From positions 1 through 46,587 of the IMG/VR virus record IMGVR_UViG_3300033816_000156: a DNA stretch of 46,587 nt. The stretch is one strand, 5' to 3'. This document shows, in pieces, positions 31,603 to 39,510 of the stretch (positions are counted from its first letter, which is position 1; each line of letters begins with the position of its first letter). The position numbers were made by a program, and so were the translations under genes. The notes under the pieces are model-generated. The model searched no databases and was not told the origin of the DNA. It saw only the letters and a list, made by a program, of their open reading frames with translations. This stretch comes from a virus.

Positions 31603-32952
31603 TCAATATAGTCTGATGCCCGTGGATCGGCCAGCACCTGCGTGCAATGGGTTGAACTCACGCCAGACCAAGTAGCCCAGCGCGTCGTTCATGTGGTCAT
31701 GGCCGGCATCCTTATCGGGGTCGCCCTTGTCGGTGTAGCACTGCAGCTCTAGGCATTCGATCAGTCGCTTACAGCGCTGGTGGATGGTGAGCCTGACTTG
31801 GCCCTTGCCGTTTTCCAGCAAAGCTTGAACAGCAGCCACGCGATCACGGACGGGAGGATTTGCGCGTGGTGACTGGTTTGACATGCCGTAGGACTCCAGG
31901 ATCTGGATGTCGGTCTGGCTTGCGTTGGTGCTGCGGTTGCCGCCGCTGGCATCTGGGTAGATGTAGATACGCCGCTGCGGGTAACGCGCTTGGATCTCTT
32001 GCGCCAATGCGTCGGTGTCATGGGCGCCGCTGATCTCATCAATGAGTAGCAGGCTGCTGCCGGTGCGGATGCCGATCACGGCAGACATGTTGCCAACGTT
32101 GAAATCAACGCCAATGCGCAGCGGCTCGCGGTCTAGGTCTGGCAGCTCAACCACCACATGCCTCTCACGGCTGAAGCGGTCATAGATGATGCCAGTGGTG
32201 AGGTTAACGAACTCACCGTCTAGGTAGGCCCGCAGCAGGTTGGGGTCGTAGTTGGCTTCTAGCCGCTCGATAAAGTCCGGCGGCAGATGCGGGTTGTCTG
32301 CTGATCGCATCTTGATCAGCTTGCGATCGGCACGTCCCTTGGCCTCCTCACTGCCGAAGGTGTTCCACATCCAGCGGAAGCCTTCTGGTGTGGATGCAGC
32401 ACCAAACTGCCGCACGTTGCCCGACCGCAAGCGACCAAGGATTTTGGGAAATGCCTTGTTGGCGATAGATGGCGTCACTGTGTCGATCTCGTCGGCCAGC
32501 ACCCAGGCAAGGTTCAAGCCGATGATGCGGCTCCAGTTCTCGAAGCTGCGGCACAGGATCTTGGTATCACCGCCCGGCAGGTGCAGCATGTATTCAGGCA
32601 GCGGGCTCGCCCTGAAGGTGTAGGGGATCTCATACGCCTCCAAGAACTGCTCAAAGTCGTTCTGCCAAATGTCGCGGATTAGAGGGCCAGTGGGTTCCAT
32701 CACTGCACCGATGAATCCCTGATTGGCCGCGGCCAGCATCACCGCCTTGGCGCACAGCGCACGGGTCTTGCCGGCGCCATAACCAGCTGAGATGCCGATG
32801 ATCTGCGTGTCGCTGTCGTCTACAAACGCAAGCTGCCCTGGGTGTAGATCAGCGCGGATGCGCTGCAGCAGATCGCCCGTGTCCTCTTGCGTTGCAACAT
32901 CCATAAACCCAAGCAGGCTGCCGGGTTGGCAGATGCCGGCGATCAGGCTCAT
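31603..32952 (-). CDS. terL: Terminase large subunit
   Basis: This 449-aa packaging motor has an ATPase domain with Walker A SAGYGAGKT (residues 55-63) and Walker B VLADE (151-155), and an RNase H-like nuclease domain with Asp283 (GVDFNVG), Asp334 (YIYPDASGG) and a DHMNDALGY end. It cuts concatemeric DNA and pumps it through the portal. The ATG overlaps the small-subunit gene by 4 bases, as usual. An internal ATG at residue 17 is a possible later start. Confidence 0.95.
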   Translation of the reverse strand: MSLIAGICQPGSLLGFMDVATQEDTGDLLQRIRADLHPGQLAFVDDSDTQIIGISAGYGAGKTRALCAKAVMLAAANQGFIGAVMEPTGPLIRDIWQNDFEQFLEAYEIPYTFRASPLPEYMLHLPGGDTKILCRSFENWSRIIGLNLAWVLADEIDTVTPSIANKAFPKILGRLRSGNVRQFGAASTPEGFRWMWNTFGSEEAKGRADRKLIKMRSADNPHLPPDFIERLEANYDPNLLRAYLDGEFVNLTTGIIYDRFSRERHVVVELPDLDREPLRIGVDFNVGNMSAVIGIRTGSSLLLIDEISGAHDTDALAQEIQARYPQRRIYIYPDASGGNRSTNASQTDIQILESYGMSNQSPRANPPVRDRVAAVQALLENGKGQVRLTIHQRCKRLIECLELQCYTDKGDPDKDAGHDHMNDALGYLVWREFNPLHAGAGRSTGIRLY

Positions 32953-33272
32953 GACATCTCAAACCGCAACAGCTTGGCCTGATCTTCTAACGCTTTGATT
33001 GCAATACTGAGATTGCCTTTAGCGCGTGCTTCGCGTTCGTAATCCTGCAGGCGAGCGACAGCAGCAGCAAGCCACTGCGGCCGCTCTAGCTCTGCATCCA
33101 ACGCCATGAGCTGGCGAGCGCGAGACATGTAAATCTCTGCCTGACGCTCGCCTACATCCCATGTTTCCGACGCAAATCGTATAATTTGCGTCCTACTGTG
33201 TGCACGCAAAAGCAGATCGTAAACGGTGTTTACCCGCTGATCTGATTCGGAGTTGGTGCACTTTTTAGCCAC
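32949..33272 (-). CDS. terS: Terminase small subunit-like DNA-binding protein
   Basis: The 107-aa product has an N-terminal HTH-like region (RVNTVYDLLLRAHSRTQIIR, WDVGERQAEIYMSRARQLM) and a C-terminal helical part (RLQDYEREARAKGNLSIAIK, DQAKLLRF), a layout shared by small terminase subunits of cyanophages and related phages. It should recognise the packaging start. It directly precedes terL with a 4-base overlap. Confidence 0.83.
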   Translation of the reverse strand: MAKKCTNSESDQRVNTVYDLLLRAHSRTQIIRFASETWDVGERQAEIYMSRARQLMALDAELERPQWLAAAVARLQDYEREARAKGNLSIAIKALEDQAKLLRFEMS

Positions 33273-33275
33273 CGT

Positions 33276-34316
33276 TTAGCCCTTAATTTGCACAGGCATT
33301 ACAAGATAAGTTACACCGTCCACGCCACTAGGTGTCAGCACCACGGGTGTGGTTTCCGTATTGGCGTGCAGCGTGATGGCTTCTGCGGGCTTGAACGCCT
33401 TGATGCCGTCTAGTAGGTAGTGGACGTTGAACGCCCACGCGCCATTGGCGGTGCCTTCCACTTTGAGCAGCTCCTTGCCGTTGTTGGCGTCTGATTCAGC
33501 AGTGATGGCGATGGTGCCACCTACTGCCTCGATCTTGACGATGGAGTTGTGCGCATCGGCGATGATGGCGACACGCTCCAGTGCACGGGTCAGTCGGCGG
33601 CGGTCGGCGGTGATGGTGCTTTTGAACTCAGCGGGTACCAGCTTGGCCACGTCTGGGTAGGTGCCATCCATGATGCGCGAGTACACCATGACTCCATCGC
33701 CTGCGTCAATCACGGCTTGCCCTTTGGCAACGGCGATGGTGACCACGCGATCCTGCAACAGGCGCATGGTGCTGGCGGGTAGCACGAGGTCTAGGCCATC
33801 TGGCAAATCAATGGCGTAACGCATCAGGCGATGCCCGTCAGTGGCTTCCATGTGGCCATTGCCAAGGTGGATGCCTTGAAGCATCTGCTTGCTGGCGTCG
33901 GTGCTGGCAGCTGCCATGCAGGCGCGGATGCCGGCGGATAGGTGCAGCTCGCTCGTAGCGGCGTCCACAACCGGCAGCGCGGGGTAATCCGCCGCATCAG
34001 CCGCTGCAAGCCCGTAGGAGCCCGCAGAAGCCGTCAGGGCGCCATCTGCGAGGGTCAGAGCCTCATCGCCATCAAAGCGGCTCACAAGGCCAGCCAGCAG
34101 CCGATACGGCAGCACTACGGCGCCATCGGTCTCCACTGCCGCTGGGATGGTGACGGTGATGCCGAGGTCAAGGTTGAAGCCGGTGATGGTCATGGCACCA
34201 CCGGCGGATTGGATCAGGCAGCAGTCAAGGATCGGATGGCTGCTGCGATGGCCAACGGCTGGCGCAATGGTGCGCAATGCGTGATCGAGATCGGCTTGGC
34301 AGGTAACGGCTTTCAT
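33276..34316 (-). CDS. dnaN: DNA polymerase III beta sliding clamp
   Basis: The 346-aa product is a three-domain sliding clamp like bacterial DnaN. It has the HPILDCCLIQSAGGAMTITG pattern in domain 1, RACMAAASTDASKQMLQGIH and MEATDGHRLMRYAIDL in domain 2, VYSRIMDGTYPDVAKLVPAE near the domain 2-3 border, and the terminal YLVMPVQIKG. No phage DNA polymerase or clamp loader was found in the window, so it should load on DNA with host factors and bind the host polymerase or phage repair enzymes. It lies between the terminase genes and the iteron-like region. Confidence 0.93.
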   Translation of the reverse strand: MKAVTCQADLDHALRTIAPAVGHRSSHPILDCCLIQSAGGAMTITGFNLDLGITVTIPAAVETDGAVVLPYRLLAGLVSRFDGDEALTLADGALTASAGSYGLAAADAADYPALPVVDAATSELHLSAGIRACMAAASTDASKQMLQGIHLGNGHMEATDGHRLMRYAIDLPDGLDLVLPASTMRLLQDRVVTIAVAKGQAVIDAGDGVMVYSRIMDGTYPDVAKLVPAEFKSTITADRRRLTRALERVAIIADAHNSIVKIEAVGGTIAITAESDANNGKELLKVEGTANGAWAFNVHYLLDGIKAFKPAEAITLHANTETTPVVLTPSGVDGVTYLVMPVQIKG

Positions 34317-34522
34317 TTGGCAGTAGCGGCAGTGACGAGGCTGGTGATGATGCGTTGGTAATCAGCGGCGAAGCTATCCACGAGTTCCATGGGTAGCGGT
34401 ACGCCGTCATCAATGGCGTTATCGGCAATGGCAGCGGCATACGCGACGGCTTGCGTCATGGCGTCATGAAGCCGATTAATCACCGGCTGCTGCTTGGCTG
34501 GAATGTGAATGAGCGATGACAT
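34313..34522 (-). CDS. Small helical protein upstream of dnaN (69 aa)
   Basis: I take the ATG at 34522; a start at 34543 would add seven residues inside the previous gene. The product has LIHIPAKQQPVINRLHDAMT, QAVAYAAAIADNAIDDGVPL and SFAADYQRIITSLVTAATAK, a helical pattern without a known domain. It overlaps the RHH-like gene by 47 bases and dnaN by 4 bases, so it is likely co-translated with dnaN. Confidence 0.65.
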   Translation of the reverse strand: MSSLIHIPAKQQPVINRLHDAMTQAVAYAAAIADNAIDDGVPLPMELVDSFAADYQRIITSLVTAATAK

Positions 34523-34745
34523 ATGCGACGAGAGTTTCAACATGGCGGCGGTTCAGGTCACCGCGCATGAACGCGCAGGCGTCCGCCACCAGCGCATGGT
34601 ACGCCGCCGTGGTCAATCCTGCAACAACCCCACCACTCAAAGCACGCTGCCGGATCAGGTGCGCACGTGGGATGCCATGCGCCGCTGCTTCGGCGTTGAG
34701 CCGCGCCAGGTCGTCACCGGTGACATTGATCTTGATTTCGGGCAT
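34476..34745 (-). CDS. Ribbon-helix-helix-like small protein (89 aa)
   Basis: The first 30 residues (EIKINVTGDDLARLNAEAAA, GIPRAHLIRQRAL) have the strand-helix-helix pattern of CopG/Arc-type DNA-binding proteins. The rest is helical (TTAAYHALVADACAFMRGDL). It is the first gene of the dnaN-terminase operon and lies next to the hexamer cluster at 34787-35006, so that cluster could be its operator. That link is inference. Confidence 0.7.
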   Translation of the reverse strand: MPEIKINVTGDDLARLNAEAAAHGIPRAHLIRQRALSGGVVAGLTTAAYHALVADACAFMRGDLNRRHVETLVAYVIAHSHSSQAAAGD

Positions 34746-34786
34746 TCAGTGGTTCCAATCGAGGCGGAGCATAGGCAAAAAGCGGC

Positions 34787-35006
34787 GTCCTAACGCAGTT
34801 TGCGGGGTTCGGACGGTGAGACGCCTTGCGGCCACTGGTTTTGTCCTACCGTCCTACCGTCCTAACCTCTTAATAAAAATGGGATAAAGAGGGGGAGGGG
34901 AAGGGGGATTAGGAAACTCTTGAACCCTATGTAGGACCAGACGGGGATAGGACGGCTTAAAACCCAGTCACTGCAATGGATCTCGCCGTCCGCACCCACT
35001 TAGGAC
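34787..35006. promoter_or_regulatory. Cluster of seven GTCCTA/TAGGAC hexamers around a purine tract (iteron-like)
   Basis: GTCCTA occurs at 34787, 34843, 34851 and 34859, the last three in tandem every 8 bases (GTCCTACC units). Its reverse complement TAGGAC occurs at 34932, 34948 (16 bases apart) and 35001. Between the two orientations lies a G/A-rich tract (about 34880-34912). About 0.1 copies would be expected in 220 bases. The region has no gene and lies between the primase-helicase gene and the RHH/dnaN genes. That suggests a replication origin or a repressor operator array. Confidence 0.68.
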
Positions 35007-37051
35007 GGGGCGTAGTGCCAGCGTCTCTTGCCTGTTGCCTCTCGTTTGCGGACCAACCCGAGATCCTTGAGAATCGCAGCCACCTGCATCTGATCCGATC
35101 GGTTCTGGCGCTCAAGTGGTTTTTTGATTCCGTGAGTAAGAACGTCCTCAATCGTGAGCACATCACTAGAACGCCTGCGGGCAAGATATTCCTCAATGGC
35201 ACTACGCCATGGCGAGTCAATCACATAGTTATCATTCTCTTCGGTCACCTTGACTTCCATCTCAACAGGTAGCCGGTTAGTCTCACCTGCCCTGTAGGCA
35301 TGTACAACGGCGGACCAAATCGCATCGCGTTCAAGCATTAGCGAAGCGGTATCAATTTGGTCCTGCTGCGTCTTAGTGGTCGGGATGACCCAGAAGCGGC
35401 GGTTGCCAGTTTCATCCACCAGAAACCCGGTAGTTTTGTTAGTTGTGCCAACAATGATGCCACGCCTTGGAAACGACTCAACTTCCTTGCCATAGGGCAC
35501 GCGCATGAGATCAATAGCCTGCGAAAGAAAGGCTTTTACCTGTCCCGCGTGCCGCCTACCTGTGATGTGATCCAGTTCCGCCCATTCCATCATCCACGAC
35601 CGATGGAGCACCATTACGTCGTCTTTTGTGCTGATGTCGCCTAACGCATCTGAGAAGAACGGACCACCTAAGCAACCCCAAAAGCTGGACTTGTAGGCAC
35701 CTTGATCGCCCATCAATACGCAGGCGGTGTCGTGCTTGCAGCCAGGGTTGAAGGCACGCGCCACAGCGCCGATCAGCGTGCGCTTGAGCATCTCGTCGTA
35801 GATGGTCGGCTCCGGCAGCGCGGCATCACACGGCCGCAGGTAGGTGGTGGCCAGCCGATCGATGTAGGTCGGTGCAACGTGATCGGCGCAGTGCTCTAGG
35901 TAAAGGCGCACCGGGTCGTATGGCTTCTCGCTTGCCACTTGGACCAAGCAATCAATGGCCAGTTCCTTGCCGACCTTGTAGCCCTGCTCTGCCAGCTTGA
36001 GGTAATAGCGGTCGACGCCTTCGATCACTTGGTTGTCGACTTCGATCTGCTGAGTAAAGATGTTGAGCCTGATGTCACCGGCATTGCGACGCAGGTACTC
36101 CAACAGCTCTGCAGCCTCCAGCTTCTCTGGCTTGCCGCCTACTGGCGCACGTGCAGGCTCCGGGTCAGCGGTGCGACCACCAACCTGGCGCCGTACCGGG
36201 CTGGCGCTACGCCATCCGTCTTTCTTGGCCATGTCGCCAAGGGTGCCGAGCGTGATGCCGGATTTCTTAAAGCTCCGCCACTTGCGTTGGCAGTCGCTGG
36301 GTTTGTGCTTAGCGGACTGCGCCGACCACTGCTCCCATTGATCGAGCAGGCTGTCATCGCCGACGCTGTGAAGCGACATGCCAACCGCAAGCCAGTCGTC
36401 GTAGTCATCAGCGCGGCTGGCATCCAATGCAGCGAGGTATGACCGCGCGCGATCTGCATCGCCTTGCGGGTCAGGCAGCTGGACTATCTCGGCGCGCACC
36501 GACTGCGGTCTGAGCATCCGCTCAATCAATCCAAGCGGCGCTTCTGCTATGTCGCGGTCGCCTGGCCCATGACCTGGTACCCAGTAGTAGCCGGTGGTTT
36601 GCGGATGCGCACCGGCTACAACGGACTGGCAGCCGTTCCAGCGCAGCTCTACTTGTTCGGCCTTGCCGTCGTCATCAATGACGCCGGTCTTGTATTTGCG
36701 CGTGGCGATCGCATCCCAGTACTGCTCAGGTACGCGGTAGATGATTTGCATCCGGCCATCGCGGCCTGACTTGACCACCCAGCTGCGCGGCAGGGATGAC
36801 AGCGGCAGATCCCACTCAGCTAGGAGCGTGCTGGCTGACTTGCCATCGTGATCCAAAAACAACAGGCCACCAGACGGCACGCCGCAGCAAACACCAATGG
36901 CGCGTGCGCGACCGCTGCTCAGTTCGGCCAGCAGCGCATCTTTATTAAGTGGGTTGTCTTGCCACGCCGGCTGATACGGGCGCTTTTGCCCATCAACAGC
37001 GACATAACCCCAGTCGTCGGGCAGGCGGGCCAATTCTTGCTGCAGGCTCAC
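35000..37051 (-). CDS. Primase-polymerase / VapE-type helicase
   Basis: This 683-aa protein has an N-terminal Prim-Pol domain (about residues 8-180, with GGLLFLDHDG holding acidic Asp67 and Asp69, and SGRDGRMQIIYRVP). A PriCT-like segment follows (about 215-262, DYDDWLAVGMSLHSVGDDSL). The C-terminal VirE/VapE superfamily 3-like ATPase domain covers about 385-570 (FNPGCKHDTACVLMGDQGAY, MMEWAELD, GTTNKTTGFLVDETGNRRFW). The Walker A reads GDQGAYKS, with Tyr where the second Gly is usual. It should prime and unwind DNA at phage replication start. Confidence 0.88.
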   Translation of the reverse strand: MSLQQELARLPDDWGYVAVDGQKRPYQPAWQDNPLNKDALLAELSSGRARAIGVCCGVPSGGLLFLDHDGKSASTLLAEWDLPLSSLPRSWVVKSGRDGRMQIIYRVPEQYWDAIATRKYKTGVIDDDGKAEQVELRWNGCQSVVAGAHPQTTGYYWVPGHGPGDRDIAEAPLGLIERMLRPQSVRAEIVQLPDPQGDADRARSYLAALDASRADDYDDWLAVGMSLHSVGDDSLLDQWEQWSAQSAKHKPSDCQRKWRSFKKSGITLGTLGDMAKKDGWRSASPVRRQVGGRTADPEPARAPVGGKPEKLEAAELLEYLRRNAGDIRLNIFTQQIEVDNQVIEGVDRYYLKLAEQGYKVGKELAIDCLVQVASEKPYDPVRLYLEHCADHVAPTYIDRLATTYLRPCDAALPEPTIYDEMLKRTLIGAVARAFNPGCKHDTACVLMGDQGAYKSSFWGCLGGPFFSDALGDISTKDDVMVLHRSWMMEWAELDHITGRRHAGQVKAFLSQAIDLMRVPYGKEVESFPRRGIIVGTTNKTTGFLVDETGNRRFWVIPTTKTQQDQIDTASLMLERDAIWSAVVHAYRAGETNRLPVEMEVKVTEENDNYVIDSPWRSAIEEYLARRRSSDVLTIEDVLTHGIKKPLERQNRSDQMQVAAILKDLGLVRKREATGKRRWHYAPS

Positions 37052-37245
37052 TTGGACTCCTTGGCGCGGCGCATGGCTTCCTCAACCACAAGGCGGATCA
37101 CTGCGCTACGGGACAGGCCGGCAGCACGCTGCCGATCCAGCCACTGCACCTGCTGCGGCGTGAACAAAACTGAGATGGGGTGCACGGTCTCGGTTTGATG
37201 CTTGCCAACCTTAGCCAGAGTCGCTAAGGTTGCAAGTGGCTGCAC
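37048..37245 (-). CDS. Ribbon-helix-helix DNA-binding protein
   Basis: The RHH domain lies in the last 45 residues: strand HPISVLFTP, helix QQVQWLDRQRAAG, turn, helix SRSAVIRLVVEEAMRRA. The start is uncertain. TTG at 37263 and GTG at 37245 give an unusual low-complexity N-terminus that covers a perfect palindrome. GTG at 37185 would give a 45-aa protein of normal RHH length and leave the palindrome in the intergenic space. It overlaps the primase gene by 4 bases. It is probably a repressor of the divergent helicase gene and of its own operon. Confidence 0.75.
   Translation of the reverse strand: MQPLATLATLAKVGKHQTETVHPISVLFTPQQVQWLDRQRAAGLSRSAVIRLVVEEAMRRAKESK
37206..37232. promoter_or_regulatory. 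Perfect inverted repeat at the RHH/helicase divergent junction
   Basis: CAACCTTAGC at 37206-37215 is matched by GCTAAGGTTG at 37223-37232, with a 7-base spacer. It ends 19 bases before the ATG of the rightward helicase-methyltransferase gene and sits at the start of the leftward RHH gene. Position and symmetry suggest an operator for the RHH protein. A hairpin role in the transcript is possible but there is no U-tract. Confidence 0.68.
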
Positions 37246-37251
37246 ACTGCC

Positions 37252-39510
37252 ATGACCTACCAAGACTTCCTAGCTTCCAAATCCACTGCAGCACCTGTTG
37301 CCGGCTTTGACCCGCAGCAGTTCACAGCGCCGCTGTTCCCGTTTCAGCGGGACATCGTGACCATGGCTTGCCGTGTCGGCAAGTTCTGCATCTGGGCCGA
37401 CTGCGGCATGGGTAAAACCGCCATGCAGCTTGAGTGGGCGCATCAGGTGCATCAGCACACTGGCGCGAACGTGCTGGTGCTGGCACCTCTTGCCGTGGCA
37501 CATCAGACCGTGCGTGAGGGTGGCAAATTCGGCATTCCATGTTCGTTCGCTGCCACGCAGTCCGAGGTCAAGCCCGGTATCACGGTGACCAACTACGAGA
37601 AACTGAGCCACTTTGACCCCGGCAGCTTCCAAGGCGTGGTGCTTGATGAGAGCAGCATCCTCAAGGCATATACGGGCAAGATCCGCAATCAGATCATCGA
37701 GTCGTTCAGCCTCACTCCATACCGTCTGGCCTGCTCAGCTACACCAGCACCGAACGACCACATGGAGCTTGGCAACCATGCCGAGTTCATCGGCGTCATG
37801 ACCCGCACTGAGATGCTGGCCATGTTCTTCGTGCACGACGGTGGCGACACCGCCAAGTGGCGGCTCAAGGGTCACGCAAAGAGCAAGTTTTGGGAGTGGG
37901 TCTGCAGCTGGGCGGTAACCATCCGCAAGCCATCAGACCTTGGCTATGAGGACGGCAGCTTCGTGCTGCCGGCGCTGCAGATCCAGGACTGCACGGTTGA
38001 GACACCACGAGAGGCAACTGCAGGTGATGACGGGCAGATGGCGCTGTTCGCCATGGAGGCTCGCACGCTCAACGACCAGCGCAAGGTGCGCAAGGCATCG
38101 CTCGCTCTCCGCGTGGCCGCTGCCGGCAAGCTGGCCAACAGCAACACCGAGCAGTGGTTGATCTGGTGTGATCTCAACGATGAGAGCAAGGCGCTGACTG
38201 CGGCTATCAATGGCGCGGTTGAGGTGTCAGGCTCGGATTCTGACGACCACAAGCGGCAGGCCGCCATTGACTTCCAAGACGGCAAGATCCGCGTGCTGGT
38301 CAGCAAGCCCAGCATCTTTGGCTTTGGCCTTAACTTCCAGCGCTGCCACAACGTTGCATTCGTTGGTCTGTCGCACAGCTACGAGGCGTTCTATCAAGCC
38401 ATCCGCCGCTGCTGGCGATTTGGCCAAGAGCAGCCCGTCAACGCTCACATCATCTACGACGTGGCAGAAGGCCGCGTGATCGACAACATCCGCCGCAAGG
38501 AAGCGGACAGTATCCAAATGGCTCAATCAATGGTTGAAATCATGAAGCAACAAACCATGGAACAACTCAAGAAGATCCAACGTCAAGTGGCGCCGCACAT
38601 CACTGAGCACAAGTCCGGTGATGGATGGGACATGTATATGGGCGACTGCGTGGAGAGCATTAAGCAGCTCGATAGCAATTCCATCCACTACAGCATTTTC
38701 AGTCCGCCGTTCGCATCGCTTTACACCTACAGCAACAGCGACCGCGATATGGGCAACAGCCGCACTGAGCAGGAGTTCTTCGATCACTTCGGATTTCTTG
38801 CCAGTGAGCTGCACCGCGTGATGATGCCCGGCAGGCTGATCAGCTTTCACTGCATGAATCTGCCCAGCAGCAAAGAACGCGATGGTTTCATCGGTGTGAA
38901 GGACTTCCGCGGTGACATGCTGCGCATCTTCCAGGCTGCTGGTTTCGTATTTCATAGCGAGGTGTGCATCTGGAAGGATCCGGTCACCGCAATGCAGCGC
39001 ACCAAGGCAATTGGCCTACTGCACAAGCAAGTGCGCAAGGATTCAGCGCTCAGCCGCCAGGGCATCCCCGACTATCTCGTAACCGTGCGCAAGCTGGGCG
39101 ACAACCCAGAGCCGGTGGCTGGTCCGTTCACAGAGTTTGCCGGCGAGAATCCACCACCTAAGACCAAGGATCCGATCAAAGACTCGATCAACATCTGGCA
39201 GCGCTATGCCAGTCCGGTGTGGATGGATATCAACCCATCGGACACGCTGCAATATCGCAGCGCACGCGCCAACGACGACGAGCGGCACATCTGCCCGCTG
39301 CAGCTTGAGGTGATCCGTCGGGGCCTGCAGCTATGGAGCAACCCTGGCGACGTGGTGCTGTCGCCGTTTGCCGGCATTGGCAGCGAGGGCTACTGCAGCA
39401 TCCAAGCCGGGCGCCAGTTTGTCGGGTTTGAGCTGAAGCCTTCGTATTTCAACTGTGCGGTCAAGAACCTGACTGAGGTGGCCAGCAATCGTCAAGGAGT
39501 GCTGGTGTGA
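37252..39510 (+). CDS. SNF2-like helicase fused to DNA methyltransferase
   Basis: This 752-aa protein joins two enzymes. Residues about 25-450 are a superfamily 2 SNF2/DEAD-like translocase: Walker A CGMGKT (51-56), motif II LDESS (131-135), motif III ACSATPAPN (160-168) and motif VI YQAIRRCWRFGQEQPV (381-396). Residues about 455-745 are a beta-type amino-methyltransferase, with motif IV SPPF (484-487) coming before motif I FAGIGSEG (706-713) and a FVGFELKPSYF end. SPPF is typical of N4-cytosine (or some N6-adenine) enzymes. No nuclease domain is present. It may modify phage DNA during replication or block restriction. It starts the rightward replication operon. Confidence 0.9.
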   Translation: MTYQDFLASKSTAAPVAGFDPQQFTAPLFPFQRDIVTMACRVGKFCIWADCGMGKTAMQLEWAHQVHQHTGANVLVLAPLAVAHQTVREGGKFGIPCSFAATQSEVKPGITVTNYEKLSHFDPGSFQGVVLDESSILKAYTGKIRNQIIESFSLTPYRLACSATPAPNDHMELGNHAEFIGVMTRTEMLAMFFVHDGGDTAKWRLKGHAKSKFWEWVCSWAVTIRKPSDLGYEDGSFVLPALQIQDCTVETPREATAGDDGQMALFAMEARTLNDQRKVRKASLALRVAAAGKLANSNTEQWLIWCDLNDESKALTAAINGAVEVSGSDSDDHKRQAAIDFQDGKIRVLVSKPSIFGFGLNFQRCHNVAFVGLSHSYEAFYQAIRRCWRFGQEQPVNAHIIYDVAEGRVIDNIRRKEADSIQMAQSMVEIMKQQTMEQLKKIQRQVAPHITEHKSGDGWDMYMGDCVESIKQLDSNSIHYSIFSPPFASLYTYSNSDRDMGNSRTEQEFFDHFGFLASELHRVMMPGRLISFHCMNLPSSKERDGFIGVKDFRGDMLRIFQAAGFVFHSEVCIWKDPVTAMQRTKAIGLLHKQVRKDSALSRQGIPDYLVTVRKLGDNPEPVAGPFTEFAGENPPPKTKDPIKDSINIWQRYASPVWMDINPSDTLQYRSARANDDERHICPLQLEVIRRGLQLWSNPGDVVLSPFAGIGSEGYCSIQAGRQFVGFELKPSYFNCAVKNLTEVASNRQGVLV

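Noticed and set aside
34509-34793. Plus-strand open frames around the RHH-like gene
   Set aside because: They are shadows of the minus-strand genes, end in the hexamer cluster and have no protein-like pattern.
37223-37263. TTG at 37263 as the firm start of the RHH protein, because AGGAAG lies just before it
   Set aside because: The spacing of two bases is too short for a good ribosome-binding site and the start would lie inside the divergent helicase gene; kept only as an alternative.
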